DNA of 64,000 nucleotides from Nocardia flavorosea (GTDB lineage Bacteria > Actinomycetota > Actinomycetes > Mycobacteriales > Mycobacteriaceae). The stretch spans positions 62,001 through 126,000 of the forward strand of contig NZ_JADLQL010000003.1 of the NCBI RefSeq assembly GCF_015477805.1, written 5' to 3'. The translations under genes were made by a program, and so were the position numbers. The notes beneath the pieces are model-generated. The model was given only the letters and a program-made list of their open reading frames with translations, made no database searches and had not been told where the DNA came from. Below are positions 33,713-45,456 of this stretch, one piece after another; the stretch's first letter is position 1, and each line of letters opens with the position of its first letter.

Positions 33713-35521
<1,809 letters not shown>

Positions 35522-35820
35522 GCTGCCTCGGCAGGATGTTCATCGCCCCGGCCGACACCGCCCCACCGGCGAAGTCGCATGTTCCGGCCCACCGGTCGGT
35601 CGTGCCGGGTGCGCCGCGACCGGCGCGGCGGATCGCTCCGTGAGCCGGCGGTGAACGGTTGCGCTGACCCACGGCGTGGTATCCGCAGCTTGCCGGCACC
35701 CTGCGGTGCTCATCGGTGACGCGCCGCACCTGGTGTGACCGGGCACCGGCCGCCGGGAGGTTCCACGAGGCTGCACCGTGCATTCGGAATCGAGAGTCGA
35801 ACGTGCCTTCCGATGCCGTG

Positions 35821-36681
35821 TCAGGGAACGCCGGCGGTGGGACCTTCCTCGCCGGCGAGGGGCAGGCTGGTCTGCACGAATTCCTCGCCGAAGCTGGTGA
35901 GTGCGATTCCGCGGTGCTGGAGTTTGCCGCGGCCCCCGGCCTGTTTCAGCAGTTCCGCCGCCGCTGGCTGGGCTTCCAGGAGCTGATAGCGCTCGGGGGT
36001 GCCCACCGGTTCGCTCAGGGTTTCGATCAGGCCCACTCGCCGCAAGTTGTTCAGATAGCGCTGGGTCCGTTCCGGATACCGGAGTCCGGCGTGTTCGCCG
36101 ATCATGCTCACGCCGAGATCGTCGGCTCCGGATCGTGCTTCCCCGGATCGGCGCAGGCGCCGCGACGATCGGCCGCCGCGGACGGTCACGGTCGGCTGCG
36201 GCCCGTCGAGGCGGAGCAACCGCAGGATGCGGGCTTCGTCGGAGGTCAGTTCGGCCAGGATGCGGGCGAACGCCGGATGTCCCTCGTCGGGCGCCCGGGT
36301 ACTGGCGGCCAGGCGCAGCAGCGCCGCGCCCTGTTCCCGCAGCGACCGTTCGGTGGGGGAGGCGGTGGCGGACGGTTCCGTGGCGGTGACCCCGAGCGCC
36401 AGACGCAGCGCCTCCCGGATCCGGCGGGTCGCGTCGGTACGGATCTCGGCGGGCGGCTGCCCGGCCATACTGCCGCGCACCACCGTCTCGGTGACGTCCA
36501 GTGCGGTATGCACACCCCACCGTGCGGTACCGGACACCACCGACGCCGCGACCCGCGCGACCCCGCTCACGGCGCGCACCGCCGCGACGGGCCCGATCGG
36601 ACCCACCGGAGCACGGTGTTCGCCGAGACCTCGGGATCGGTCCGGCTCGCCGGTATCGTGCGGTTGCTCGTTCACAGCCAT
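35821..36681 (-). CDS. Abi-alpha (DUF4393) family protein, copy 1
   Basis: 286 residues from the ATG at 36681; upstream codons to 36768 are arginine-rich and unlikely. Residues ~120-150 are RSLREQGAALLRLAAST, followed by the Abi-alpha core HPAFARILAELTSDEARILRLLRLDGPQPTV. The C-terminal part GLRYPERTQRYLNNLRRVGLIE, LTSFGEEFVQTSLP is shared with the second copy at 38222-39202. Abi-alpha was named after a lactococcal abortive-infection protein, but most chromosomal copies are uncharacterised. The coding region overlaps the upstream DUF445 gene by ten bases. Confidence 0.8.
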   Translation of the reverse strand: MAVNEQPHDTGEPDRSRGLGEHRAPVGPIGPVAAVRAVSGVARVAASVVSGTARWGVHTALDVTETVVRGSMAGQPPAEIRTDATRRIREALRLALGVTATEPSATASPTERSLREQGAALLRLAASTRAPDEGHPAFARILAELTSDEARILRLLRLDGPQPTVTVRGGRSSRRLRRSGEARSGADDLGVSMIGEHAGLRYPERTQRYLNNLRRVGLIETLSEPVGTPERYQLLEAQPAAAELLKQAGGRGKLQHRGIALTSFGEEFVQTSLPLAGEEGPTAGVP

Positions 36682-37994
36682 GTGGTCGCCACCCCCGTTC
36701 CGAACACCAGGATATGCGCGTATCCCGCGAACAGCCCGAGTACGCCGCCGTGCACGAACAGCAGCCATTCGTCCTGTTTGATCGCCGAGCGCAACATATC
36801 GACGAAATCGTTCGGTGACAGCTCCGACATCTGTTTCGCGATATAGGCGCCGATCTGTTTGCCCTGGCGTTCGTTGAAGTCGGCGTCGGCGAACGCCAGC
36901 GGCGCGATGGCCATCGCTTCCGAGGTCAGGGTCTGGGTCAGTGATTCGTAGTCGCGACTGCCGAGGACCAGTTTCACCGCACCACGTGCCGGGCCGAGGG
37001 CGCGGTCGGCGGCCGGGCGCAAGGTGTCCTCCAACATTTGCAGGGTGCGATCGGATTTGGGTCCGTTGAGCAGTTCGTCACCGATATTGGCCACCGTCAT
37101 CACCTGGGTGGAAACGAGTTCGGCGTAACCGTCGGTGATTTCGTTCTGCCGTTTGATCAGCAGGCCCTGCCGCCACGGGCACCACCATTTCGGCTCGGCG
37201 GGCGCGAAGATCATGTTCAGGCCCACCCAGTTGACCACCCAGCCGATGATCACCCCGCCGATCGGCAGGACCGCCAAGGTCGGCCACCCCGTGACGTGCA
37301 GGATCGCGACCAGCACCACACCCATCGGGGCACCGAAATAGAGACCGAAATTCTGCATGAACCGCAATTCCTTGGCGCCGAGCACCTGGAACAACTGATT
37401 GAGCAGTTGCGGTCGCGCCTGGAAATAGCGGATCACCATTTGTTTGACGTCGAGCAGTTGATCGATATTCGCGCCCAGTTCATCGGTGAGTTCGCGCAGA
37501 ATATCCGGTAGTTGCTGCCGGACCCGTTCGTGCACCATCTCCCGCAGCTGGGACGGCAGGTTGTACCAGAGCTGCGGATGGTCGCGGCGCAGGATGTTCT
37601 CGACGATATCGCGGATCTGGGTCTCGGCGGTGAGCGCGAGATGTTCGGCGAGCGCGTCCGGCTCCAGTTCGCGATAGAAATCGGTGACGCTGCCCAGCTT
37701 CGAAAGTCCCTTGTCCACCGCGATACTGGCCATTTTGTCGGCCCGCGACGGCACGATGCCCTGCCAGCCGATGCGGCCGTCGTGGCTCAGCAGCGGCAGG
37801 ATCTGGATCCGTTTGGGCAGATACGGGTACAGGTACCGCAGGCCCGGAATGCGGAGGCCGTGAAAAGCGATCGGCCGGAACAGCATCAGCACACCGGTCC
37901 AGTTGGTGATGTAACCGATGACGCCGGTGAACAGCGGAATGGTCAGTAGTTCCAGGAGGATCGTCGGGTGTATCCCGAACACACTCTCCAACAC
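36672..37994 (-). CDS. DUF445 family membrane protein
   Basis: 440 residues. N-terminal membrane helix in LLELLTIPLFTGVIGYITNWTGVLMLFRPI with the conserved N-W-x-GV motif of DUF445. A repeat of the pattern occurs later as GGVIIGWVVNWVGLNMIFAPAEPKWW, between hydrophobic helices at about 230-280. The centre and the region after it are long amphipathic helices, and a final helix lies at the C terminus (WLLFVHGGVLGLFAGYAHILVFGTGVA). DUF445 proteins are envelope proteins of unknown function. It shares a 10-base overlap with an Abi-alpha gene and is divergent from a second Abi-alpha gene. Confidence 0.88.
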   Translation of the reverse strand: MLESVFGIHPTILLELLTIPLFTGVIGYITNWTGVLMLFRPIAFHGLRIPGLRYLYPYLPKRIQILPLLSHDGRIGWQGIVPSRADKMASIAVDKGLSKLGSVTDFYRELEPDALAEHLALTAETQIRDIVENILRRDHPQLWYNLPSQLREMVHERVRQQLPDILRELTDELGANIDQLLDVKQMVIRYFQARPQLLNQLFQVLGAKELRFMQNFGLYFGAPMGVVLVAILHVTGWPTLAVLPIGGVIIGWVVNWVGLNMIFAPAEPKWWCPWRQGLLIKRQNEITDGYAELVSTQVMTVANIGDELLNGPKSDRTLQMLEDTLRPAADRALGPARGAVKLVLGSRDYESLTQTLTSEAMAIAPLAFADADFNERQGKQIGAYIAKQMSELSPNDFVDMLRSAIKQDEWLLFVHGGVLGLFAGYAHILVFGTGVATTWL

Positions 37995-38221
37995 GACACA
38001 CCCTCCTGCTCCCTGGTGATCGCCGCCTCACCGGGACCTCAAATTAGCACCACAGCCGAACGCCACCGCGCTGCGGCGGCCATCCCACCGGCAGCGCGAC
38101 CGGGCGCGACACATTAGTGTCTCAGACGTGAGCCGGATCCATGGACCGGCGCGGGGCTATCACCGTCGATGGGCAATAATCGGTGAGCGGGATTCGTTCA
38201 TCTGGCGATATCGGAGTAGAC

Positions 38222-39202
38222 GTGGCAGACGACAGGACCGGACAGGAGTTCACCCGGACCGGTTCCCGGCCCATGCAATGGAGCCCGCCGGCCGGCACCG
38301 CACCGAAACCGGCGCCGCGGAAGAATCCCGCCCCGGCGGATGTCATCCGCAGGCCGCCGTCGAGTGTCGAGCGCAGCGCCGATGTCGAACAGCGGCAGAT
38401 CAGCAACGAGGCCCGGCTCATCCGCGGAGTGTTCCGAGCCGCCGGGCTCGCCGCCGGCAGTGTGGTGCGCGGCGGGCAGTGGGCGGTGAACACCTCCTAC
38501 GAGGTGACCCGGGAGATCACCCAGGCGGCCCTGGACGGAGAGTCCTCGGCGGAGATCGCCGAGCGCACCGGTAACGCCCTGCGGTCCATCGCGCGCAGTG
38601 CGCTCGGGGTCACCGAGGGGTCGGTGCGCGAAATCGTCAGCTATGTGCCGACCGGGCAGACCTCCGGCCAGCAGACGGTGGCGGTGGGCTCCTATATGCG
38701 CTCGGCCACCGTCGCCGAACTCCGTAAACGCGGAGACGCGCTGCTGGCCCGTTCGGCCGATGTCTACTTCACCGAAGAGGTGCATCCCGCCTACGACCGG
38801 ATCCTCGACGAACTCGCTCCCGACGAGGCCCGCATCCTGCGCTATATGGCCCTCAACGGTCCACAGCCGACCGTCGATGTCCGCACCAACCGCCCGCTCG
38901 GGATCGGCTCCGAGTTGATCGCCGGCGGGCTGACCTCGGTGCCGGAACAGGCCGGTGTGCGCTATATCGACCGGGCCCGCTCGTATCTGATCAATCTCAG
39001 CCGGCTGGGCCTGACCCATAATTCCGACGATCCCGTGGTACTGAGCCGGTATATGGTGCTCGAAGTTCAGCCGATCGTGGAAGACGCTCTGAAAAAAGCG
39101 GGGCGAGCACCGAAAATCGTGCGCAAAAGTCTGCGGCTGACGGAGTTCGGCGAGGATTTCTGCCGTACCTGCTTCACCATCGGTAACGGTCAGCGCCCCT
39201 GA
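38222..39202 (+). CDS. Abi-alpha (DUF4393) family protein, copy 2
   Basis: 326 residues from the GTG at 38222, which has GGAG about seven bases upstream. The core HPAYDRILDELAPDEARILRYMALNGPQPTVDV and the tail GVRYIDRARSYLINLSRLGL, LTEFGEDFCRTCF are homologous to copy 1 across the DUF445 gene. Residues ~75-150 add an amphipathic region (TNEARLIRGVFRAAGLAAGSVVRGGQWAVN-type sequence) that could contact membrane. The pair flanks one DUF445 gene, one copy in the same operon and one divergent, suggesting a shared envelope function. Confidence 0.82.
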   Translation: MADDRTGQEFTRTGSRPMQWSPPAGTAPKPAPRKNPAPADVIRRPPSSVERSADVEQRQISNEARLIRGVFRAAGLAAGSVVRGGQWAVNTSYEVTREITQAALDGESSAEIAERTGNALRSIARSALGVTEGSVREIVSYVPTGQTSGQQTVAVGSYMRSATVAELRKRGDALLARSADVYFTEEVHPAYDRILDELAPDEARILRYMALNGPQPTVDVRTNRPLGIGSELIAGGLTSVPEQAGVRYIDRARSYLINLSRLGLTHNSDDPVVLSRYMVLEVQPIVEDALKKAGRAPKIVRKSLRLTEFGEDFCRTCFTIGNGQRP

Positions 39203-39364
39203 CAACCGCTGCGCCGGGATCCCGGCGCACCGCCCTGCTCCGGCCGGATACCGCTCTCGACCGGCCCGGATCCGGTCCCCGTAATAACGCCGACGCTGGA
39301 TAGCAATCCGATACAGATCTGAATAACCTCCCAATTTGTCCATTTCAGGTGGGATGGTGGAGTT

Positions 39365-40174
39365 ATGGACCAGGGCGAGGAACACAACGATCCGGGGCCG
39401 TACCCGGGTGGTTTTCCCCGGCGGCCGGGCCAGAGCAGCGAAACCATGGCCTTCTCCGGTGCCGCGCTCGCGGCGGCGCTCGGCGCCGGACTGGATGTAC
39501 CACTCCCGCCGCGGCTCGAGCCCGAAACGGATGTGCCGTTGACCATGGGACCTGCACGACCTAACACCTCCCGTCCGACGGCTCCGGCGGCGTCGGCGGA
39601 TCTACAGGAGATCCACCGCCTCAAGTTCCGCTATGTCCGGGCACTGGACAGCAAACTCTGGGACGATTTCGCCGAGACCATGATCCCGGAGGCCACGGCC
39701 ACCTACAGCGAATACCTGCAGTTCGAATCCCGGGAAGCCTTCCTGACCTTCCTGCGCAACACCCTGGGTCCGCACGTCATCACCGAGCACCGTTGCGATC
39801 ACCCCGAGATCGATGTGGACGGTGATCGAGCCGAGGGAACCTGGTACCTCTCCGATACGGTGCTGATTCCGGAGAACAATATGCTGCTGCGTGGCGCCGC
39901 CTTCTACTCCGACGAGTACGTGCGCTGTGACGACGGCCGCTGGCGGATCGCGCATACCGGCTACGAACGCACCTACGAGGTGGTGCTCTCGCTCAGCGAT
40001 CTGCCCAGCCTGCGGTTGACCGCCAACCGGTGGGGGCTGATCCAGCAGTCGGACGGGGTCGAGGCCGTCGAACGCGACCCGCGGGAAACCGCGCCGCACG
40101 ACGAGACACCCGAGGAATCCATCGGCGGCAGCGGTCAGGAATATCCGGGTCCCGAACACCGCGCCGCTGGCTGA
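39365..40174 (+). CDS. SnoaL-like/NTF2-like protein with long disordered N terminus
   Basis: 269 residues from the ATG at 39365. The first ~75 residues are Pro/Ala/Gly-rich and probably disordered. The rest is an NTF2-like alpha/beta cone of the SnoaL_4 type: IHRLKFRYVRALDSKLWDDFAETMIPEATATY, later HRCDHPEIDVDGDRAEGTWYLSD and RWRIAHTGYERTYE. Relatives include dehydratases, isomerases and ligand-binding proteins; the reaction cannot be deduced. A charged tail of ~45 residues follows. There is no operon partner. Confidence 0.78.
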   Translation: MDQGEEHNDPGPYPGGFPRRPGQSSETMAFSGAALAAALGAGLDVPLPPRLEPETDVPLTMGPARPNTSRPTAPAASADLQEIHRLKFRYVRALDSKLWDDFAETMIPEATATYSEYLQFESREAFLTFLRNTLGPHVITEHRCDHPEIDVDGDRAEGTWYLSDTVLIPENNMLLRGAAFYSDEYVRCDDGRWRIAHTGYERTYEVVLSLSDLPSLRLTANRWGLIQQSDGVEAVERDPRETAPHDETPEESIGGSGQEYPGPEHRAAG

Positions 40175-40334
40175 CCTGTCGTGGTCGCGTGCTGAGCCGG
40201 TCCGGGGCCGGTGGCCGCAGCTCCAGCGGCCCGGACTCGCCGCAGGCGCAGTGCATCGCACAGGGCGTGCGCCGGTCGGATGGTCGCGGTCGGGCAGTAC
40301 GCGAGGCGGATGGTTGCGCCGGGACCGCGTCGGC

Positions 40335-41975
40335 TCAGTCGGCGGCGGCGACCAGCGGTTCCAGCGTGAGGTCCGGCATTTCCTTCTGGATGTACTGCAA
40401 CCGCCATTTATCGCTGAACACCGCGAGGATCGCGCCGTCGCTGCGGGTGAACACTTCCACTCCGCGCTGGCGGTCCAGTTCGGGTGCCGAGGCGGCGTCG
40501 GTGCGCCGGGCGATGGTGTAGGCGAGGTGGTCGAGCTGGGTCTCCACCCCGAATTCGCCCAGCATCCGGGCGGTCACCACTTCGAACTGCATCGGCCCCA
40601 CCGCGGCGAGCACCGGAGAGGCTTCGCCGCGGGAATCGTTGCGCAGAACCTGCACCACGCCCTCGGAATCGAGCTGATCGATCGCCTTTCGGAACTGCTT
40701 GTACTTACCGGCGCTCTGTGCCCGCAGCGCGGCGAAATGTTCCGGGGCGAACGACGGGATCGGCGGGAATTCGACCTTTTTGTCGACGAACAGGGTGTGC
40801 CCGGGCGCCAGCGCGGTCGCGTTGACCAGGCCCACCACATCACCCGGATAGGCGGTATCGACAGTGGCGCGTTCGCGGCCGAAGACCGTCAACGCGTATT
40901 TGGTCGCGAACGGCCGGCCGGTCTGTGCGTGGGTCACCACCATGCCGCGTTCGAACTCACCCGAGACGATGCGCATGAACGCGAGCCGGTCGCGGTGGGC
41001 GGTGTCCATCCCGGCCTGCACCTTGAACACCACCGCGCTGAACGGGTCCTGCGGGTTGCGCGGCGTACCGGCGATATCGGCGCGCGCACCCGGCGCGGGC
41101 GCCAGCGCGACCAGCGTTTCCAGCAGTTGGCGGACACCGAAGTTCAGCACGGCCGAGGCGTAGATCACCGGTGAGGTCTGCCCGGCCAGGAAAAGTTCCT
41201 GGTCGTGGTCCTGGCCGGTGGCCGACAGCAGTTCGCTTTCCTCCGCCGCGGTGGTCCACGCCGCGCCCTCCCGCGTCTCGGCGGCTTCGGGGGTCAGCGA
41301 TTCCTCGGGCGCGATGGTGGCGCCGCCCGCGGTCCGGGTGAAATGGATGTATTCGGTGGCCGCGCCCTCGGGGCCGCGGCGCAGCAGACCGCGGAAATCG
41401 CCCGCGATGCCGACCGGCAGGAACAGCGGCGTCGGGGTGAGGCCGATCCGTTCCTCGATCTCGTCGAGCAGTTCCAGCGGGGCCTGGCCGGGCCGGTCCC
41501 ATTTGTTGATGACGGTGATCACCGGGATACCCCGGTGGCGGCATACCTGGAACAGTTTCAAGGTCTGCGGTTCGAGACCCTTCGCGGCGTCGATCAGCAT
41601 CACCGCGGCATCCACCGCGGTCAGTACCCGGTAGGTGTCCTCGGAGAAATCGGAGTGGCCGGGAGTGTCGACGAGGTTGATCACATGGTCGATCTCGGAG
41701 CCCGCCGGCCGGTAGTCGAACTGCAGGGCGGTGGAGCTCACCGAGATACCGCGCGCCTTCTCCATCTCCATCCAGTCCGAGACGGTGGATTTACGTCCCG
41801 CCTTGCCGTGGACGGCACCGGCCTCGGAGATCTTGCGGGCATGCAGTGCGAGCGCTTCGGTGAGCGTCGATTTACCCGCGTCGGGATGGGAGATGACGGC
41901 GAAGGTGCGGCGCCGCGACACCTCGCCGGCCAATCCGCGCGTGGCGGGCGCGGCGCCCTCGGTGGAGGCGGTCAA
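40335..41975 (-). CDS. prfC: Peptide chain release factor 3
   Basis: 546 residues. The apparent start is TTG at 41975, with AAAGG about eight bases upstream. The translational GTPase domain has G1 SHPDAGKSTL, G2 region VSDWMEMEKARGISV, G3 DTPGH and G4 NKWDR. Domains II and III follow (GRPFATKYALTVFGRERATVDTAYPGDVVGL, and the C-terminal GPMQFEVV). RF3 recycles RF1/RF2 after peptide release. Length and order agree with the family. It is convergent with the SnoaL-like gene and divergent from rplY. Confidence 0.95.
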   Translation of the reverse strand: MTASTEGAAPATRGLAGEVSRRRTFAVISHPDAGKSTLTEALALHARKISEAGAVHGKAGRKSTVSDWMEMEKARGISVSSTALQFDYRPAGSEIDHVINLVDTPGHSDFSEDTYRVLTAVDAAVMLIDAAKGLEPQTLKLFQVCRHRGIPVITVINKWDRPGQAPLELLDEIEERIGLTPTPLFLPVGIAGDFRGLLRRGPEGAATEYIHFTRTAGGATIAPEESLTPEAAETREGAAWTTAAEESELLSATGQDHDQELFLAGQTSPVIYASAVLNFGVRQLLETLVALAPAPGARADIAGTPRNPQDPFSAVVFKVQAGMDTAHRDRLAFMRIVSGEFERGMVVTHAQTGRPFATKYALTVFGRERATVDTAYPGDVVGLVNATALAPGHTLFVDKKVEFPPIPSFAPEHFAALRAQSAGKYKQFRKAIDQLDSEGVVQVLRNDSRGEASPVLAAVGPMQFEVVTARMLGEFGVETQLDHLAYTIARRTDAASAPELDRQRGVEVFTRSDGAILAVFSDKWRLQYIQKEMPDLTLEPLVAAAD

Positions 41976-42274
41976 CGGATGAAACCTTTCGGCGAAAACG
42001 GGCGGGGTGGCAACCTGTCCAGCGTACGTGACAGTTCTGACCAGGCGTCTACGTGGCGTCTACCACCCGATTCCGGGGTTTTCCGGCCGCTGGGTTACAG
42101 TATTCGGGTTGTCTCGGCGAGGGTTCGCAGACTTTGCGGCACCGTGATCGACGCGGCGCGGCTTCCGGCCGCTTGCGTTTAGGTCTTCGCCTGACGAGCA
42201 GACCACCTGACCAGGGGCGCGATTTCCCTGGCAACCGCCCATAAGCCCGGTAGAGCCGTAGGAGTTATCCAGTC

Positions 42275-42868
42275 ATGTCCGACGTCAACCTTCTCGAAGC
42301 GAAGATCCGCACCGAGTTCGGCAAGGGTGCCGCGCGCCGCACCCGCCGCGCGGGCAACGTTCCGGCGGTCCTGTACGGGCATCAGTCCGATCCGCAGCAC
42401 CTGTCGCTGGATGCGCTGTCGTTCGCCGCCATCCTGCGCCAGCACGGCACCAACGCCGTACTGAACCTGAACATCGAGGGCAAGAAGCAGCTGGCGCTGA
42501 CCAAATCGGTCGTGGTGCACCCGATCCACCGCTACATCGAGCACGCCGATCTGCTGATCGTGCAGCGCGGTGAAGCGGTCACCGCCGAGGTGCCGATCAC
42601 CCTGGTCGGCGAGGCCGGCCCCGGCACCCTGGTCACCCAGGAAGTCACCACCGTCTCCGTGTCCGCCGAGGCACTGAACATCCCCGAATCCCTCGAGGTC
42701 TCGATCGCCGGCGCCGAGCCGGGCACCCAGATCACGCAGGGTGCGGTCGCGCTGCCCAAGGGCGTGACCCTGGTCGGCGATCCCGAGCTGCTGCTGGTCA
42801 ACATTGTCGAGGCCCGCGCCACCGCGGAGCCCGAGCCCGAGGCCGCCGAGGGCGAAGCCGCCGAATAG
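42275..42868 (+). CDS. rplY: 50S ribosomal protein L25/general stress protein Ctc
   Basis: 197 residues, the long TL5/Ctc form. The N-terminal 5S-rRNA-binding domain is residues 1-95 ([29 protein letters not shown]) and the C-terminal beta domain 100-185 ([31 protein letters not shown]). An acidic tail ([13 protein letters not shown]) completes it. A 300-base upstream region separates it from prfC and likely contains its promoter and leader. The TAGGAG ribosome binding site fits the ATG at 42275. It is followed by pth after 19 bases, a conserved pair. Confidence 0.96.
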   Translation: MSDVNLLEAKIRTEFGKGAARRTRRAGNVPAVLYGHQSDPQHLSLDALSFAAILRQHGTNAVLNLNIEGKKQLALTKSVVVHPIHRYIEHADLLIVQRGEAVTAEVPITLVGEAGPGTLVTQEVTTVSVSAEALNIPESLEVSIAGAEPGTQITQGAVALPKGVTLVGDPELLLVNIVEARATAEPEPEAAEGEAAE

Positions 42869-42887
42869 GACGGGGTCGACTTCCGCG

Positions 42888-43463
42888 ATGGCCGATACCG
42901 TGCCGGCGCTCGTCGTCGGCCTGGGCAATCCGGGTCCCGAGTACGAACGTACCCGGCACAACGTGGGTTTCCTGGTCGCCGATTCGCTCGCGGAGCGGGT
43001 CGGCGGCCGGTTCACCGTCCACAAGAAGTCGGGCACCGATCTGTTGCAGGCCCGGCTGGACGGGCGGCAGGTGTTGATCGCGAAACCGCGGTCGTATATG
43101 AACCTGTCCGGGCGGCCGGTATCGGCGCTGGCCCGATTCTTCTCCGTGCCGCCCACCGAGGTGATCGTCGTGCACGACGAACTGGATCTGCCGTTCGGCG
43201 CGGTCCGGTTGAAGCGTGGCGGCGGTGAAGGCGGCCACAATGGGCTGCGGTCGATATCCGGCGCGCTGACCACCAAAGACTATCTCCGTACCCGGATCGG
43301 GATCGGCCGCCCACCCGGCCGCCAGGATCCGGCGGATTTCGTCCTCAAACCGTTTGCGGCAGCCGAACGTAAAGAGGTGCCGGTAGTGGTCGAGCAGGCG
43401 GCCGACGCAGTGGAACTGCTGCTGCGCGTGGGTTTGGAAGCCGCGCAGAACCGGCTGCACTGA
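42888..43463 (+). CDS. pth: Peptidyl-tRNA hydrolase
   Basis: 191 residues from the ATG at 42888, 19 bases after rplY. It releases tRNA from stalled peptidyl-tRNA. Signatures: [20 protein letters not shown] with the catalytic His (RHN), [21 protein letters not shown] with the catalytic Asp and [13 protein letters not shown]. All residues needed for activity are visible. The rplY-pth pair corresponds to Rv1015c-Rv1014c. Confidence 0.97.
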   Translation: MADTVPALVVGLGNPGPEYERTRHNVGFLVADSLAERVGGRFTVHKKSGTDLLQARLDGRQVLIAKPRSYMNLSGRPVSALARFFSVPPTEVIVVHDELDLPFGAVRLKRGGGEGGHNGLRSISGALTTKDYLRTRIGIGRPPGRQDPADFVLKPFAAAERKEVPVVVEQAADAVELLLRVGLEAAQNRLH

Positions 43464-43578
43464 GGCCGGGGACCGAGTACCACATGTGGGCGATTTGAAG
43501 GGCAGCCTCGACGGTAAGGAACGTGCCGAATTGGACCGTGCTTTGCTGCTGAAGCTCGTTCTTTTCTGATACGCGCGG

Positions 43579-44550
43579 TCAGATGCGGGCGGCAAGGACC
43601 AAGGCGAAACGTTCGCCGGGGTCGGTCCAGGTGTGTTCGGATACGAAACCCGCGGCGCGGAGTTCGGTATCCAGGCCGGTGAGGCGGAATTTCGCGGAGA
43701 TCTCGGTGCGTAGCTGTTCACCGCGGGCGAAGTGCACGGTCAGGCCCAGATCGGCGACGGTGACATCCATATCCGCGGTGGCCGCCAAGCGCATTTCTAT
43801 CCATTCGTTGTCCGTATCCCAATGCGCGATATGGTCGAACGCCTCGGGATCGAAATCCGCTCCCAGCCGGGTGTTGAGGACGCGCAGCACATTCCGGTTG
43901 AATTCCGCGGTGATACCGGCGGCGTCGTCATAGGCGGGGATCACGATCGACGGATCCACCACCAAACCCGCACCGATCAGCAATTGTTCGCCGGGTTCGA
44001 GGACATCGTGGATACCGCCCAGGAATTCGGCGCGTTCCGCCGGCACCATATTGCCGAGTGTGCCGCCGAGGAAAGCGATCATTCGTCGGCCGCCGCGTGG
44101 CAGGGTCGCCAGGGTGTCGGTGAAATCGCTGACCACCCCGTGCACGGCCAGACCGGGGAACTCCACGGCGACCTCGGCGGCGGAAGCCCGCAGGGCGGAC
44201 TCCGACACATCCTGGGGCACATAGGTTTTCAATGGGCCTTCGGCGGTCAGGGCGGTGAGCAGCAGCCGTGTCTTACTGGCCGATCCCGACCCCAGCTCCA
44301 CCAGCACCTCCGCCTGCGCCGTCCGGGCGATCGCGCCCGCGACGTTCTCCAGCAGGGCCCGTTCGGTGCGGGTGGGGTAGTACTCGGGCAGTGCGGTGAT
44401 CTGCTCGAACAGTTCACTGCCGCGGGCATCGTAGAACCATTTGGGCGGCAGCCATTTCGGGCTGTCGGTGAGGCCGCGGCGGGCATCGGCGTGTAGCGAC
44501 GCGGTGAGGTCGGCGTCGGTGAGGTGTACCTCTACCGTGGGCTCGTTCAC
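43579..44550 (-). CDS. egtD: L-histidine N-alpha-methyltransferase EgtD
   Basis: 323 residues from a GTG. It trimethylates histidine to hercynine with SAM, the first step of ergothioneine synthesis. LTDSPKWLPPKWFYDARGSELFEQITALPEYYPTRTE is the EgtD N-terminal signature, VELGSGSASKTRLLL the SAM loop, and FLGGTLGNM a family motif. YNVAPxx-like and ExR elements near the end bind the histidine substrate region. It is last of the egtBCD run, with 72 bases after egtC. Confidence 0.95.
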   Translation of the reverse strand: MNEPTVEVHLTDADLTASLHADARRGLTDSPKWLPPKWFYDARGSELFEQITALPEYYPTRTERALLENVAGAIARTAQAEVLVELGSGSASKTRLLLTALTAEGPLKTYVPQDVSESALRASAAEVAVEFPGLAVHGVVSDFTDTLATLPRGGRRMIAFLGGTLGNMVPAERAEFLGGIHDVLEPGEQLLIGAGLVVDPSIVIPAYDDAAGITAEFNRNVLRVLNTRLGADFDPEAFDHIAHWDTDNEWIEMRLAATADMDVTVADLGLTVHFARGEQLRTEISAKFRLTGLDTELRAAGFVSEHTWTDPGERFALVLAARI

Positions 44551-44622
44551 CGGCCGTCTCCTGCCGCGACGCCCCGCCGTTCGGGGGGTACCGAAACCGG
44601 GTACGCCGCGGGCGCAGTGTTG

Positions 44623-45456
44623 TTACACATCTCGACCTCCTGTGGTGGATTCGGCAGGTTCCAGCGATTCGATATCCAGCCGGCCGGGTCCGGCATGGAC
44701 GACCACCCGGTCCGGTAGCGACTGCCACCGTGGATCGTCGTCGTACGGCTCCGAGGACAAAATCGCGAAATCCTCGGTGACCAGCGCGGACAACGAGTGG
44801 TAGCAGGTGCTCGCCCAGAGCCCGCGGCCGTCGCAGATCAGCAGGTTCACCCGGGCCTCGGGTGCGTGGTGCAGCACCGTCGTCACCAGCAGGCGCAGCG
44901 CGGTGCCCGGATCCTCGGCGAGACCCGCCGGGATATCGGGGTCCAGCAGGCCGCGCAGCAGCATCCACAACGCGGCGGAATCGGTGAGCGCTTCGGCTTC
45001 GAGGAGATGGCTCGTTTCGTAGCGGCGGGTCATGCCCGCGCGGGTGGCGGTCACATCGAGATCGGACAGGACGGCGGTGAGTACCGTCCGCCACTGCGGA
45101 ACAACTCCGTTGTGGCTGAACGCCCATCGATTCCACAGGAACGGCGCGCACGCCGAACGCTGCACCGGCATACCGACGGTGGCCGAGCGGACACTGCCGA
45201 GGACCGCGTGGGAGGTGAGCTGCGGCAGTACTTCTTCCACCGCGGGGTCGGTCCAGATCGGGTCGGGATTGCGGTAGCGGGTCACCGACGCCGGGTCCGG
45301 GCCCCACCAGGCGACGCCGAACCCGTCGGCGTTGATGGTGCCGCCGCCGCGCATTTCCCGCGGCGCCCACGACTGGGTGCGCAACGAATGCGGCCCGCGC
45401 AACAACAGTTCCCCCACCGACGCCGGTGGACCCACATAGCCCAGATGACGGCACAT
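44623..45456 (-). CDS. egtC: Gamma-glutamyl-hercynylcysteine sulfoxide hydrolase EgtC
   Basis: 277 residues with a class II glutamine-amidotransferase (Ntn) fold. The start MCRHLGYVG places the catalytic Cys at position 2 after Met removal. The ATGATG at 45459-45454 overlaps the egtB stop (ATGA), and the second ATG is chosen because it exposes Cys directly. NADGFGVAWWG, RSAT and FSHNG complete the active-site pattern. It removes glutamate from the gamma-glutamyl intermediate. It is translationally coupled to egtB. Confidence 0.95.
   Translation of the reverse strand: MCRHLGYVGPPASVGELLLRGPHSLRTQSWAPREMRGGGTINADGFGVAWWGPDPASVTRYRNPDPIWTDPAVEEVLPQLTSHAVLGSVRSATVGMPVQRSACAPFLWNRWAFSHNGVVPQWRTVLTAVLSDLDVTATRAGMTRRYETSHLLEAEALTDSAALWMLLRGLLDPDIPAGLAEDPGTALRLLVTTVLHHAPEARVNLLICDGRGLWASTCYHSLSALVTEDFAILSSEPYDDDPRWQSLPDRVVVHAGPGRLDIESLEPAESTTGGRDV

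Noticed and set aside
35522..35820. Gene between the ABC-F and Abi-alpha genes
   Set aside because: Only low-quality frames are present in this convergent intergenic space.
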